From: Liolophura sinensis
Taxonomy: Eukaryota > Mollusca > Polyplacophora > Chitonida > Chitonidae
Direction of reading: 5' to 3'
NCBI RefSeq assembly: GCF_032854445.1
Contig: NC_088297.1
Location: 11,124,163 to 11,184,162 of the forward strand
DNA length: 60,000 nt
The translations under genes and the position numbers were made by a program. The notes beneath the pieces are model-generated. The model saw only the letters and a program-made list of their open reading frames with translations, did not search any database and was not told the DNA's origin. Below, one piece after another: positions 22,284 through 34,569 of this stretch. Each line of letters opens with the position of its first letter. The first letter of the stretch is position 1.

Positions 22284-23189
22284 CAATGGAGACATGTACC
22301 TGCTGTATATATCATACCGGAGTCCTCGAATTACGTAGACGCTCATTTGATCAATAACTTTACATGATATTGATATATTGGTGCATATTGGTTTTGGTGT
22401 TTCGTTAAGACATATAAGACGATATAAACAACAATCAAATAAATAATTAACAGTACGACGTTTATTTCCAATGTAATATATGCTTGTTTTCAAATCCCAA
22501 GAAGGTTTCTGGTGGGGTTTTTTTTTGCAATATATAAATTGTTTGTTAACAGTATTTAAGGCTATATGCCCGGATACTTGCATTTCTGGAAGTACATAGA
22601 TTGATGGTGTAAGTCAAAATGTCGTACACAGTTTATCTTTGCAACAATAGTTCCATACTGCTGATACTAATCGACTAATCGATTTCAGTTCGCCGGTCTG
22701 GGAGATGGGCATCAGAGCTTAACCAATCCATTAACCATGCTTAAAGACGAACTTGTCATGAGTAGAACAAACGATGTGATACTCTGTTTGACAAATATTT
22801 CACTAGTAAATGCTCACAACGGATGTTCTCCTGCACTGGGCATACAAAAATGATATGAAACGGGTCTTCAACAAAAACATTTTCTATCTGAACGTGGGGT
22901 ATTTGTAAATCTACCAATATTCACGTGTAAGCCAGCAGTACCAACTTTCATACTTGACAAAGCGCGCCAGTGTTTTTGATTTGTAGCAAGACTCAGGTAT
23001 AACTCTACACAAAATATATTTATACATCCTGTTGCATCTCATATCTGCTGCTCGATGCCAGGGTGGCACTTCCACTCTTGTTGGAAAAGACGTTGTCTGA
23101 GCACTGATGGAAACATTTGTTCGTTCATTACCCTTGGTTTACCAAACAAAACCAAATCCTAGTTGTGGAGAACAGGTATTTTAACATAT

Positions 23190-24540
23190 AACATATAGTA
23201 TGCGTTTCTTGGGTATCTCGATTCAGGACATGCTTATTATCTTAAGCCGGCACAGCGGACAGCGGATTGCAGTGGAGCAGTACAATGGGTACCGACCACA
23301 CTCGCCAAGGGGCCATGCCATTGGGAGTACTTTGCCCCGTTCAAAGCCACCGTTTACAAGCATGTACTGGGCCTGTTCTGAATGTCGCATCTTTGGAACC
23401 CCCGACATCTCTGAAGCATACATAAGTGTACATTTCACACTGGCATCATACAGTTTAAAAAAGCTACTCAAGGGCAAATCTCCAAAGTACCACATCGTAC
23501 GAAGTATATGTGTCAGTGCCAGTGGGATCAACAAGACTGAAGCTGAACTATGGAGGACTAAGTTCGGAAGTAAAGGTTAATCCTACCACCCGTTCTAAAT
23601 ACAAGAAATTTTGTTTTAGAAATACTGACATTGGGATGACGTGTTATACAATAGTCACGGAGAATACACAACTGGTTCTGGAGACCAATCGGTGTGTATG
23701 GGAATAGAGCAACATCGTCAGCAAAGAGTAGACGAAACAGGTCTACAATATCACGAAAGATTGGAAACTCCATCCTTACCCCCTACATACACATCAGTAC
23801 TCAGATGGTTTGTATACAATGAGAATAATAAAGGGCTTAACACACACACACCTTTGCCTTACATCCACTGAGCATAAATATTGCTTTATGAAATCTGCCC
23901 CATCTCATTGTAAATCCCGCTGAGGCAATTCAACAATTTTCCGTTCAATCCATAGCTACAGATAAGGAAAATAAGCTTATTTATATTCACTGAATCGAAC
24001 ACCTTCTCATATGTGAAAAATGCTACATACAATTAACCCCGTGTACTTACATAGATGTTTCTGTGTACATGAATATATCACGGAGATGATGTCCGTTGTG
24101 CTATAACCTGTTCTAAACCCTGCTTGAGATTCCGATATCAAATGTGAATTATCTGCTCATACTGTCAACTGTTTACTTAGCAGGGCAATCCCTTGGTAGT
24201 TCCCGGGATCAGTTTTGTCACTGCTTTGAAATAAAGGGACAAGTATAGCAACTTTTCATTGTTCAGGGAATTGATCATTTTAAAAAAAATGACTGAACAA
24301 CTTTAGAATGTAGTTGTTCACTACTTTTGGTGCGTTTTTAAAGCATTCTCCTAGCAGATTATCTATGCCAGGTGCTTTATTTGGTTTTAAATTATGGATG
24401 ACCTGGTTTAATTCAACCTCTGCAATAGGGGTATTAAAATAGAGCCTTTGTAGAATCGTCATGAACATGGTTAAAATTTGCGTCAACTCCTTTCAACCAG
24501 TCATCGACTGTGTTTGATGGGGGATCGGAAAAGGTTGGTA
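23190..24540 (-). pseudogene. LINE (non-LTR retrotransposon) reverse-transcriptase relic
   Basis: Three broken minus-strand blocks lie in the right order. 24486-24280 has LNQVIHNLKPNKAPGIDNLL, the RT fingers signature. 23773-23558 has LLFADDVALF (the YADD box with Phe first) and KTKFLVFRTGG. 23534-23223 has FKLYDASVKCTLMYASE, the thumb-side 'LY...v...llYgsE' motif. Frame changes and missing sequence separate them. It is a dead fragment; the clade cannot be fixed by eye. Confidence 0.8.
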
Positions 24541-24610
24541 AAGTAATTGTACTCGCAGTCGATTGATATGACACAGATTTATTTAGTGTATGTACGTATA
24601 TGGATATAAC

Positions 24611-24816
24611 CAATGCGGTCGCTGTGAGTTCAAGTCCAGCTCATGCTGGCTTCCTCTCCGGCCGTAAGTGGGAAGGTCTGACAGCAACCTGCGGATGGTC
24701 GTGGGTTTCCCCCGAGCTCTGCCCGGTTTCCACCCACCATAATGCTGGCCGCCGTCGTATAAGTGAAATATTCTTGAGTACGGCGTAAAACACCAATAAA
24801 TAAATAAATAAATAAA
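24611..24816 (+). mobile_element. (AATA)n SINE, 5'-truncated, well preserved
   Basis: Starts CAATGCGGTCGCTGTGAGTT and ends (AAAT)n. A 14-bp target duplication (TATATGGATATAAC at 24597-24610 and, with one change, at 24817-24830) flanks it. Confidence 0.92.
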
Positions 24817-24830
24817 TATATCGATATAAC

Positions 24831-26746
24831 GTCAAAAAAATGAGACTGACCATGCATGCAATAATCAAAATGATCACATATTAGCATACGCGTGTTTGTC
24901 AACAAAAGCACACATAGAAGAAGAAGTATAAGCTGCATTCGTTGGTGTCACAGTTTTCAGCAGTACAGCAGTAAGATATAGCACTCTATAGACTGACCGT
25001 AAACCCCTTGAAGCAATTCTCAAGAAGCCTTTATACAAGGCCCCTACTAGAAAGATTGTTGGCGTGATTACAGAAATAGACTGTGGCTGTTGGGTACAAT
25101 CTTGGACTGACACGGCACATTGCAGATTAAGAGCTCCGCCTCCACACTAAACGATCTGAATCGTCCTGAAACCGCTCGCCATGATCTGAAACTCGGCCCT
25201 GTCGCCTGCGCCGTCAAAGTGTCAAAGTTGTACGCCACAAAACAGTTGTCACGTGATCTTAAAGTAATGCTGAATTCATATCACTTCATTATGCAAAGTC
25301 AAACGTAACAGGTGAGGTATGCCTTTTTTAAAAACTACCTCAGTTCGGATTTTATTCTAGCTGTTTATGTACGTTAGTAAATAATATCGACTAACAGTCC
25401 TTAAATAGAACCAAGGTCTAAGCAGGTTTATGTAAATGCATTTATGTTAATCGCAACCGGTTGTATTCACCACTGCTAGAGAAAGCACATCCGGTTATCA
25501 GAAAATGTAAATGATGTAACCATAAAGTTTTGTTTGTGAGAGTGCCGGGCTTAAACCATCGACCTTTGTCAAGCTACTGCCAAACATATTGCCTACAGAT
25601 ATGCACATCATTTTGGAGAATAAGGAGAGCAGGAGAAAATGCTTGTGTGTGTGTGTGTGGGGGGGGGGGTGTTGTTGTTACAAATCTGTCAATGCCCGGC
25701 TTCACCCCTCATCCCCTTTTTCATAGAGACTAACCACTCGACCCCGAAGATAAGACTAACTAATCTCCATCTCCCAGAATCACGGAGAGCAGGTCACGGC
25801 AGGCCAGGATTTGCTCTCATCATAATTTTATTATAAGGTTATTTGTGTGGGACGCCGAACTGAAGCACTTTTGACTCATACCTCAGGTAAACCATTGACC
25901 TTCCCCAGGTACCTGAGAAACTCCTTAATTCAAAGTCGCAGCCAAAACAGCGAGAGCTGGATTCGAATTCTCGACCTCATTGCATGGAAAAGGGTTCTGT
26001 GGTCTCTAGGTCAAGCATATGATAGTCACTGGGAGACAGGACTTTAACTGAGATGCACTTCAAGGCTATAGAAAACGATATTTCCGGGAACGTGTAAAAT
26101 TATAAAAAGCATTTATAAAGTATGGTTTTGTATTTGAGCCATATAAAACTTCTTGTATCAACCTCTTAAACTAGACGCACTTTAATATCTGTCGCGTTTC
26201 AAAAATCGACGTCGACTTTCAGCGTGGAGTTTTCACATGTTAACCTATGAAAACAGATCCATTTTCTAAATGAAAGATCTATCCCGAACATCATAATTAG
26301 GTGTCATCTGATTGAATCCAACCTTACTAAGGAAACCAAAAATTGGCATAAATTTTCCACGGGTTTCCAGATTATCCTATTTCACAATACAGCAAACGCA
26401 AATCATATTTATCTTCATGATACCTTCAACATATAAATTATAATATATTTATTTGCTTACTTATAATAAGCATAAACACATATCTATGATGTTGTTATTG
26501 TTTTGTATTTATCAACATATGTTGAGAAATTAATATTGAATTGAAAATGTGAACTGAAATGTTCCCTTATTTCAACATTCATGTGTCTATGAATTTGATA
26601 CAGAATACAAGACGACCGCAAAGCATTTACACAAGTAAACCAACTAAAAATCAATATCAAACTATTGTGTGTTTGAATTACTTTTTAACTTTAATTACTT
26701 TTAAACAGTCGAGCTCCCCACTTTTGTTGTCGTTTTGCTGATGCCA
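24831..26746. other. No gene seen; low-complexity G/T tract
   Basis: (GT)n followed by a G-run lies at about 25643-25670. Tandem tRNA-box-like words (CTGGATTCGAATTCTCGACC near 25960) suggest decayed SINE heads. The pyrimidine tract at 26715-26750 probably belongs to the splice site of the exon now at 33678. Confidence 0.4.
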
Positions 26747-26751
26747 TAGTG

Positions 26752-27442
26752 TTAGATATACTAGCTACAGCATATCAAGCAGCAGTTATTGCCCTTTGTT
26801 TGCTCTTGCGTTAGAAGCAGATTTTACTTCCATAAAGCGAAGGTCACACGTTATTTCTGTGATTATTTGAAGCATCCATTTGTACATCCACGCCAGGGAG
26901 ATTTACTCTTCAGGTAGAGTACACTTCAAAATGTCTGCTTAACGTGGTGGTAAATATTACGATGTTTTGATAAGTTTAAAATGGACACTCCATGACAGAC
27001 TTGTGTTCATATGACAAACGGTGTAGCCGAAGATTGTATATTGACATGTTTTGATGTGATATCGTTTAAGCCTAACCTCAGTTAATTTGCTCTGAACTTA
27101 TGTATGCACTGAATAACTATGTTGCTAATTACTGTTTTATGTGGTTAAATGAGTTGGAATGAATATTGACCCACCACTGGGGGGGGGGGGGGGGCGACGG
27201 GTGCGTAAAGCCAGACTAAGTGTAATGATGGAGACATAACACACTCAGTAATGTAAGTTATAGAGTTATATCGAGTGATATATTACTACACACAGAGAAA
27301 AATTGTGATCAGTGTAACTGTAATGTTTATATTTTGTTTCTTGCAGAACAACATTGTATGGCCACATTTTATGTGAAAATACAGTTCCAAAAAAAATCTC
27401 CGCTGACGTCATTACGAGTCATTTATCGCATTATCCGTACCA
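26752..27442 (+). repeat. 5' LTR of the BEL/Pao element
   Basis: This 691-bp repeat begins TGTTAGATATACTAGC and ends ATCCGTACCA, matching 32957-33672. It carries a G-run at about 27180-27195, a TGACGTCA (CRE-like) octamer near 27403 and a splice acceptor-like TTTCTTGCAG near 27345. It lacks about 26 bp near 26980 that the 3' copy has. Confidence 0.95.
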
Positions 27443-27555
27443 AATTTCTGAAGACTATTTCTAATGACCAGGAGAAAGTCTCAACTGATACCTGTGCCAA
27501 CTTGAGAGGCAGCTTAGGAGCTAACTTGCTTGGTGGCTTTTGTGAAATTCGAATC

Positions 27556-29010
27556 ATGGACAATCTTCAGGCTTCAGCAGAAAATGCAGATGTGCGGCAA
27601 GACACAGGCACAGTGGTAATGCTGACAGAGAGACCTTTGTGAGAAATAAGAGAAAGACTCTCAGATGTAAAATCACACGTACCATCAATAGAATTAAGAG
27701 AACATTGATGGTGAGGCAGACGGCAGAAGACTGCAGAAACAAATCGAGTCGATTAAAAGCAGACTATCAGCAGGCCCTTGAGTACCACAATGAACTATAT
27801 GAATTCATCAGTGATGGCAGAACAGCCCACTTGGACCAGTGGGAGGCTGAAATTGAAAATGATGTCATGACCATAGAAGAGATTGTAGAAGACTACATCA
27901 AGGGTATCCATGGTGTTCAGCGACCCAGTGTGACCACCAGGGCGACAACAGCAGCGACCAGACAACAGCCAGATGTCAACTTCACGCCACCCAGAATGAA
28001 CATTTCCATGTCAAGTAGAAGCCCTAACATAGATACAATCCAATCATGAAGAGTCAACATTCCACAGTGTTTGATTCATGGGTTGATAATTTGACTGAAT
28101 TTGAAGAAACTAATCAAATGGAAACATGAGTTCTTTGTCTATCATGGAGGCATTATACAGACTAGAAGCTAGCAGAGATTTGCCAGTAATTGAGTTGCCT
28201 AAATTTGATGGTAGTGCATTAGCATATGTTGAGTTCATGGAAAGATTTAAAACATATGTACATGATAAGCCACATCTGAAGATGATGTAAGAATGGCTCA
28301 GCTTAAATCTCATGTTACAGGTGAAGCTAACAAAGCTATTACAGGTCTTGGTGCATCAGGGAAAATGTATGCGACTGCACTGAAAACATTGAAAATCACA
28401 GTTCGGACAGCCAACTGTGATAGCCAGAGCATGTATCAGCAAGTTAGTTAAGGGCGCTAACATCCATGTAAATGACCGTCAATCATTACGTGATTTTTCA
28501 CTTGATTTGATAAATGTCAGATCCACATTGCTTAGAATCAATTTCTTGGCAGATGCTAACACAATAACACTCTTCGACAGATTATTAGACGACTGCCAGA
28601 TTATTTAATTCGCCAGTGGAAATCAACAGTGACAGAAATTCGTGAGAGAGGTGAATTACCTACCTTAGATCATGTCAGTGAGTTTATACGGAAAGGTTTT
28701 GCTGCAGAATTTGACCTTGACTTTGGTGACCTAGAGACAAACCAGTACAAAGGTCAAAGGTCAGACTCTAAGGCACAGCAAGGTAGTAAAGGTTGTCCAT
28801 GCTACCCAAGAACAGAAAAAACAGCCAGAGTGTTACATGTGTAAAGAGTCACACAGACTTGTAAATTGCCCCAACATTTGAAGATTCTTCAGTTGAAGAA
28901 AGAATACAGCGGGTCAAAGATCACAGGACTTTGCTTCTCGTGCTTGACCAGAGGTCACGTGACCAGAGAATGCCGATCCAAGCGTAAGTGTAACAAAAAC
29001 GGTTGAACAG
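27556..29010 (+). pseudogene. gag: gag of the BEL/Pao element, frameshifted
   Basis: It starts at the ATG at 27556 (MDNLQASAENADVRQ), but this frame stops at 27642 and coding continues in another frame through about 28049. That stretch includes a coiled-coil-like segment with LKADYQQALEYHNELYE. The DUF1759-type core appears near 28170-28260 (LPVIELPKFDGSALAYVEF). Further broken pieces at 28417-28608 and 28629-28844 follow. Two CCHC zinc knuckles lie near 28830-28985 (CYMCKESHRLVNC and CFSCLTRGHVTREC). At least five frame changes or stops separate these blocks, so no intact nucleocapsid polyprotein is made. Confidence 0.85.
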
Positions 29011-29129
29011 ACTTCACCATCCATTATTACACACAGACCACTCAGTGTTAGTGGAACGTCTCCCTAGACAAAGGAAGCATTTTGCCGGTTGTGAGAGTTC
29101 AGTTCCGTTCTACAAATGGGAGAATCAGA

Positions 29130-31464
29130 GAGGGGAAACATATTGGTGGATAGCGGAGCAGGAACCACCATAATAAGGAGAGACTTGGAGAGACTTTGCT
29201 AAGTTACTCGGCCTGCAGGGTAAACGAGAAGGACTGAGCCTATCAGTAGTTGGAGGGGAGCAAGTTGACCAACCGCATAGCCGTAGGTTAAAGTTTTGGA
29301 TTTCTCCATTGTGTGGTGGTGAGGAGCATGCTGTAGAAGCTCATGAAGTGGATCGAACTATGATTAGCGTCCCAGCGTTGGATAGAACATGGTTAAGGAC
29401 ATTTCCTCACTTGTCGGGGTCTAGATTACCCACACAAAGCCGGACCAGTAGATTTAATCTTAGGAGTACATTACAGTCACCTACATGTGGAAAGTGAATT
29501 ACGTCAGGGGTTTGCCATATCAGCCTGTAGCCAAGCGGACACCACTTGGATGGTACATTATGGGTTCAAATCAGGATATTTCACCATCAGTTTGTTCCGT
29601 CAACCTAGTACAGAAGATCGACATGAAACAATTCTATGATTTCGAAGCCTTGGGAATTCAAGCCCCAGACTGTGACTGTCCACGATCAACTATGTCACAA
29701 GACAACAAACGAGCACTAGATCTACTGGAAGCATCCTGCGTGAAAAAGGGAGATCGCTACAACCATAGGATTACCGTGGAAGAAAAACCCTGCTGATCTA
29801 CCAGACAACTATCCTTTGGCAAAGAAAAGACTTGAATCTTTGGAGAAGTCGCTGCTGAAAAACCCAGAGAAGGCCAAAATGTATTCAGATGCCATATCGG
29901 ATTATGAGAAAAATGGCTGGTCTTGTCCTGTAACTGAGGACGAGTCTAACATCAAACCGGTGAACTATTTACCACATCATGGCGTGTATAGACCAGACAA
30001 GGCAAGCACACCCCTGAGAGCAGTGTTCGACCCTGCAAGTACGTACAAGGGGACATCGTTAAACTCATTCCTGTACAAGGGACCTTGTCTGATAGGAAAC
30101 CTCCTAGGAGTTTTGCTTCGATTCAGAGAGGACGCAGTAGGATTCGCAGGTGACATTTCTAAGATGTACTTGCAAGTTTGTCTTCCAGAGGAAGAAACCC
30201 ATCTCCACAGATATTTATGGAGAGATCTTGACATCGCACGAGAGCCTACAGTTTACAGACTGTTACGTGTCACTTTTGGCGGGAAACCGTCACCAGATAT
30301 GGCCAGCTACGTTCTTCTTCGAATTGCTGAGGAGCACCGAGGTCATCAACCAGATGTTGCAACAATCCTGCAGAGAGACCGCTACATGGATGATATTATC
30401 CATTCTTGCCAAGACACAGACACTGCTGTAGAACGCATCCAAAATCTGGAAGGTGCATTGGACACAGGAAGTTTCAAGATCAAAGAGTGGTTTGTTTCGC
30501 CAACATCAGTCAAGAACAGACTAGAGAGGAGCAGACCTGAAAGACTGCCAGACAACGTGAAACCGAATGAGCCAGACACACCAACTCCTAATCATCCGTC
30601 TGAGTCTGGAAAAGAGATAAACCTGAACGACCAGGATGTAAAGACGTTGGGAGTTGTTTGGAATCCAGAAACCGACATTCTGAAGTTTGCTGTGAAATCG
30701 TTACACCCGAAGAAGTTCACCAAGAGAAACATTCTTTCTAAGATGTCCACTCTTTATGATCCTTTAGGATTAGCTTCATGTGTCACAATCAAAGCTAGAG
30801 TCGCCATGCAAGACATTTGGAGGAACAAAACGTATGGCTGGGATGATGAACTACCTTATGAAATGGTTGAGCTATGGGAAAAACTGTTCAGTGACATTGA
30901 GGACCTTAACGCAATGGAGTTTCCAAGATGCCTTAAACCAGAAGATGCTCATGGCGCGTCAGAGATGCATGTGTTTTCGGACGCAAGTAAAAACGCATAT
31001 GGAGCGACGGCTTATTTGAAATGGAAGACCCTAAGAGGATCGATAGTTCAATTGATTTCAGCCAAGGCAAGAGTTGCGCCGTTACATCACACAACGATCC
31101 CACGATTAGAGCTAATGGCGGCGCTAATAAGACCATTTGGGATGAGTTCAAGGTCAAGCCATCTTCTGTGACTTTGTGGACAGATGCGCAAATCGTATTG
31201 CATTGGTTACGCACAGAATCCATCAATATGAAGCCCTTCGTAGGAGTGTGTGTGGCAGAAATTCAAGGCACATGGAGCCCAGAACACTGGAGATATGTAC
31301 CGACACATCTCAACCCTGCAGATGACATCAGTAGAGGAATAGCAACTGCAGACATCAACGGCCGATGGATGCATGGACCATTATTTCTGAAAGAGGTCAA
31401 AGATATATGGCCGACTGAACCATCACAGACCGTAAAAGTGGACACAGAGTGCAAAAACTGTTAA
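29130..31464 (+). pseudogene. pol: pol part 1: protease, reverse transcriptase, RNase H (frameshifted)
   Basis: The protease motif LVDSGAGTTII lies near 29143. After a frame change the pre-RT word RTPLGWYIMGSN follows (29485-29796). A frameshift at an A-run near 29790 leads into 29816-31171. There the RT carries RAVFDPAS, FAGDISKMYLQV (first catalytic Asp) and YMDDIIHS (catalytic YMDD). RNase H follows as MHVFSDASKNAYGATAYLKW and RLELMAAL. A second frameshift near 31120 moves into 31021-31464 (TIWDEF, WTDAQIVLHWL). Catalytic residues are visible, but the breaks prevent a full protein. Confidence 0.92.
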
Positions 31465-32920
31465 ATATATCTGTGTTGTTCAGAAGAAGGAACCCGTGGT
31501 CGATGCAGAGAGATTTTCCAGTTGGCAGCGCCTGTTGCGTGTGACGTCATACTGCTTTAGATTTATCCATAACATTCGGCGAAGATCACAAGACCGTCTG
31601 GACTGCCCGTTGCATAGTTCAGAAGTAGAAGAGGCAAGACTTTACTGGATTAAAGAGGCACAACAATATATGGATGACTGGAAAACCAGACTTCTTGATT
31701 TGAGTCCTTTCGTCACGAGTGACATCATCAGAGTTGGTGGTCGACTGAAGAAATCTCAATTAACTTACGAGAGTGTACATCCAATACTGCTTCCATCAGA
31801 TCATCATATTTCAAAGCTGATTATGCGAGATTTCCATGCCAAATCCTGTCATGCGGGAACAGAGAGAACCTTATGCGATTCACGTCGGGAATTTTGGATT
31901 CTCCGAGGACGACAGATTGCAAAGAACATCGTCAGCAAGTGCACCATGTGCAGAAAACGTCGACAGCCGCCTCATTCGACATTGATGGGCGATTTACCTT
32001 CTGACAGACTTCGCCCCTTCGAACCACCTTTCTCAGTGACAGGTGTTGACTTATTTGGCCCGTTTTTCTTGAAGTACGGAAGAAACCAGTCCAAGAAGGC
32101 GTGGGGAGCTATATTTACTTGTGCGACTAGCAGAGCAGTACACCTGGAAATTGTGGACAATTTGTCCACTGAAGCGTTTCTGCAAGCTTTACGCAGATTT
32201 GTATCTCATCATGGATGGCCACACACCATCATCTCCGACAACGGAACGTCATTTACTGGAGCACAAAAGGAGCTGAAGGCTTTGGTCAAGGAAGGACGAA
32301 GGCAGCTCATGGACTTTGCGTCGTTGCATGAAGTCAAATGGAAATTTATTACTCCATTAAGCCCACACCAAGGAGGGCTCTATGAAAGCCTCATCAGACA
32401 GATAAAGAGAGCATTACAAGTAGCTGTTGGAAAGCAAGTTTTAACTTGGAATGAAATGGCAACAGTGTTCGCCGAAGTCCAATGTTTGGTGAATTCGAGA
32501 CCAATAGGATTTACTCCGAATAACCCGAATGACCTTCAGCCTCTTACACCAAATCACTTTGTGCTGGGCAGAGCCACGCCTGCAGTTCCTCAAGGACCTT
32601 TCCAGGAAACAAGAAACCTTCGCAAGAGATTCGAGTTCGTGCAGATGTTAGTGCAACAGTTTTGGAAACGGTTTGTCCATGAGTACATTCCTACCTTAAC
32701 AAAGAGATCCAAGTGGCAGAGGAAAGGGAGACAACTCCAAGTGGATGACATTGTCTTGTTGACAGAGATCAACGTTCCACGTGGTAAATGGAACTTGGGA
32801 CGTATTGTTGAAACCTATCAAGGCCAGGATGGAATTGTTCGTAATGTTAAAGTCAAGACACAGTACGGGGAGTACAAGCGTTCCGTACAGAAGTGTTGTC
32901 CTATCCTAGAGCAAGATTAG
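31455..32920 (+). pseudogene. pol: pol part 2: integrase and DUF5641-like C-terminus
   Basis: This is one long intact frame, separated from part 1 by a frameshift at an A-run near 31450 and so stranded from the polyprotein. An integrase zinc-binding region has HAKSCHAG and CTMC. The rve core has its three acidic residues in VTGVDLFGPF, ISDNGTSFTG and HQGGLYESLIRQ. The C-terminal segment contains WQRKGRQLQVDDIVLL and GKWNLGRI, the DUF5641 pattern that follows integrase in BEL/Pao elements. The stop at 32918-32920 lies 36 bp before the 3' LTR. Confidence 0.92.
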
Positions 32921-32956
32921 CCCAGGGACAAACACTTTGTTCGCCCCGGGAGGGTT

Positions 32957-33672
32957 TGTTAGATATACTAGCTACAGCATATCAAGCAGCAGTTATTGCC
33001 CTTTGTTTGCTCTTGCGTTAGAAGCAGATTTTACTTCCATAAAGCGAAGGTCACACGTTATTTTCTGTGATTATTTGAAGCATCCATTTGTACATCCACG
33101 CCAGGGAGATTTACTTTTTAGGTAGAGTACACATCAAAATGTCTGCTTAACATGGTGGTAAATATTACGATGTTTTGATAAGTTTGTACAAGCGAACATT
33201 CCAAAGTAACGACAAATGGACACTCCATGACAGACTTGTGTTCATATGACAAACGGTGTAGCCGAAGACTGTTTATTGACATGTTTTGATGTGATATGGT
33301 TTTAAGCCTAACCTCAGTTAATTTGTATTTGCTCTGAACTTATGTATGCACTGAATAACTATGTTGCTAATTACTGTTTATGTGGTTAAATGAGTTGGAA
33401 TGAATATTGACCCACCACTGGGGGGGGGGGGGTGCGTAAAGCCAGACTAAGTGTAATGATGGAGACATAACACACTCAGTAATGTAAAGTTATAGAGTTA
33501 TATCGAGTGATATATACTACACACAGAGAAAATTGTGATCAGTGTAACTGTAATGTTTATATTTTGTTTCTTGCAGAACAACATTGTATGGCCACATTTT
33601 ATGTGAAAATACAGTTCCAAAAAAAATCTCCGCTGACGTCATTACGAGTCGTTTATCGCATTATCCGTACCA
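32957..33672 (+). repeat. 3' LTR of the BEL/Pao element
   Basis: This 716-bp copy of the 5' LTR includes the extra segment GTACAAGCGAACATTCCAAA near 33187, a shorter G-run at 33420 and scattered substitutions. The two copies are still nearly identical elsewhere, so insertion is fairly recent. Confidence 0.95.
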
Positions 33673-33677
33673 CATAG

Positions 33678-33840
33678 GTTTCCAGCTCCTTTAGCTCGTC
33701 AGACAGAGTTTGGGAAAACTTTTGATCTGCCCGAACTCTCGCTGCCAGCAACGAGTGACTTCCCCGGTTCACTGTCAGTGTGGTCGCTGTTTGACACCGT
33801 GCCTGTCTCACCGAAGCCTACCCTGATAACAGCGTCTTAG
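33678..33840 (+). CDS. Displaced terminal coding exon of an unidentified gene
   Basis: Directly after the 3' LTR and its target duplication CATAG is an open segment of 53 codons ending in TAG. It contains LARQTEFGKTFDLPELSL and ends PVSPKPTLITAS. Composition is clearly more GC-rich and protein-like than its surroundings. In the uninterrupted site the sequence would read TTGTCGTTTTGCTGATGCCATAG then G-TTT-CCA. This is a good 3' splice site, and an in-frame TGA just upstream means the frame needs an acceptor there. The retrotransposon now separates the pyrimidine tract (kept at about 26720-26751) from the exon by 6.9 kb. The gene's other exons are not identified and the protein is not recognised. 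Confidence 0.4.
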
Positions 33841-34167
33841 CTGAAATATGAAAGCAACCCAGCAGATGTGTTATTTTATAGTGCTATATTTTATAGTCGG
33901 AATTGTTTTCGAGAAAAAAAAAACGTATTCTTTTTATTATTCTATCCTAGTCGTGAAGCACGTCCGTAATATTTAGCATCGCATTTTAACACCCCCTGTA
34001 AAACACATCATGGTTTCGTCCAGTATTAGTTCACGTCCCTTTAGAACGTTCTGTTGGCCGAAAACAACGTGTCAGGGAAAGTGGGTGCGTTTTTTGCTGT
34101 TAATCTATACCGCAATGGCGTTTTTGCTATAATTACTAAAACATTGCTGCTACCAAGGTAACAGAAT

Positions 34168-34332
34168 AGAAATAATGTTCGCGTCAGGGTAATCTAACGG
34201 TAGTTTTACATCAAATCGATGTGGAAGAGTTTACAAATTTTTAGCAATAACAAATTTTGTACAATATAAACTCTTCCACATCGATTTGATGTAAAACTAC
34301 CGTTAGACTACCCTGACGCGAACATTATTTCT
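34168..34332. repeat. Near-perfect inverted repeat, 66-bp arms, 33-bp loop
   Basis: The left arm 34168-34233 (AGAAATAATGTTCGCGTCAG...GGAAGAGTTTA) is the reverse complement of 34267-34332 with one mismatch that I can see. The loop is AT-rich. It contains no ORF. It could be a young foldback or MITE, or a transcribed hairpin. Confidence 0.95.
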
Positions 34333-34569
34333 TAAATACAAAATATACCACAAAAATGTTTTCGGCATGACTTTCTTCATTTTCCTTAAAACCATTCTCT
34401 TCGTTTTATTGTACCTTTTTGTGCATCCCCAACTCCATTCCTCTCTAAAGAAGCCTGACTAAAAACAGCAATGCCCACCAGGGCTACAAGTAATTAACGG
34501 TATTGGCAGTTCGACATTCTTCAACATATGTTTCTTCGCGTTCGATCACTCCCCTTACCCTAACAAGGT

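Larger units (their letters stand above)
26752..33672 (+). mobile_element. Full-length BEL/Pao LTR retrotransposon, broken coding region
   Basis: The element is bounded by TGTTAGATAT...CCGTACCA long terminal repeats and by a perfect 5-bp target duplication CATAG (26747-26751 and 33673-33677). The order is gag with zinc knuckles, aspartic protease, YMDD reverse transcriptase, RNase H, HHCC integrase with D-D-E residues, and a C-terminal DUF5641-like domain. That order and the LPKFDG gag word are diagnostic of BEL/Pao. Several frameshifts and stops interrupt gag and pol, so the copy cannot encode a full polyprotein. I found no clear tRNA primer-binding site directly after the 5' LTR. The purine tract before the 3' LTR is weak (CGGGAGGG). 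Confidence 0.95.

Noticed and set aside
22035-22583. 182-codon minus-strand ORF and the overlapping plus-strand ORF with long YI repeats
   Set aside because: The repeat is simply the (TA)n tract translated, and the flanks have no motif.
24630-24938. Several minus-strand ORFs rich in YLFIYLFI
   Set aside because: They are translations of the SINE tail (AATA)n and its core, seen at most SINE copies.
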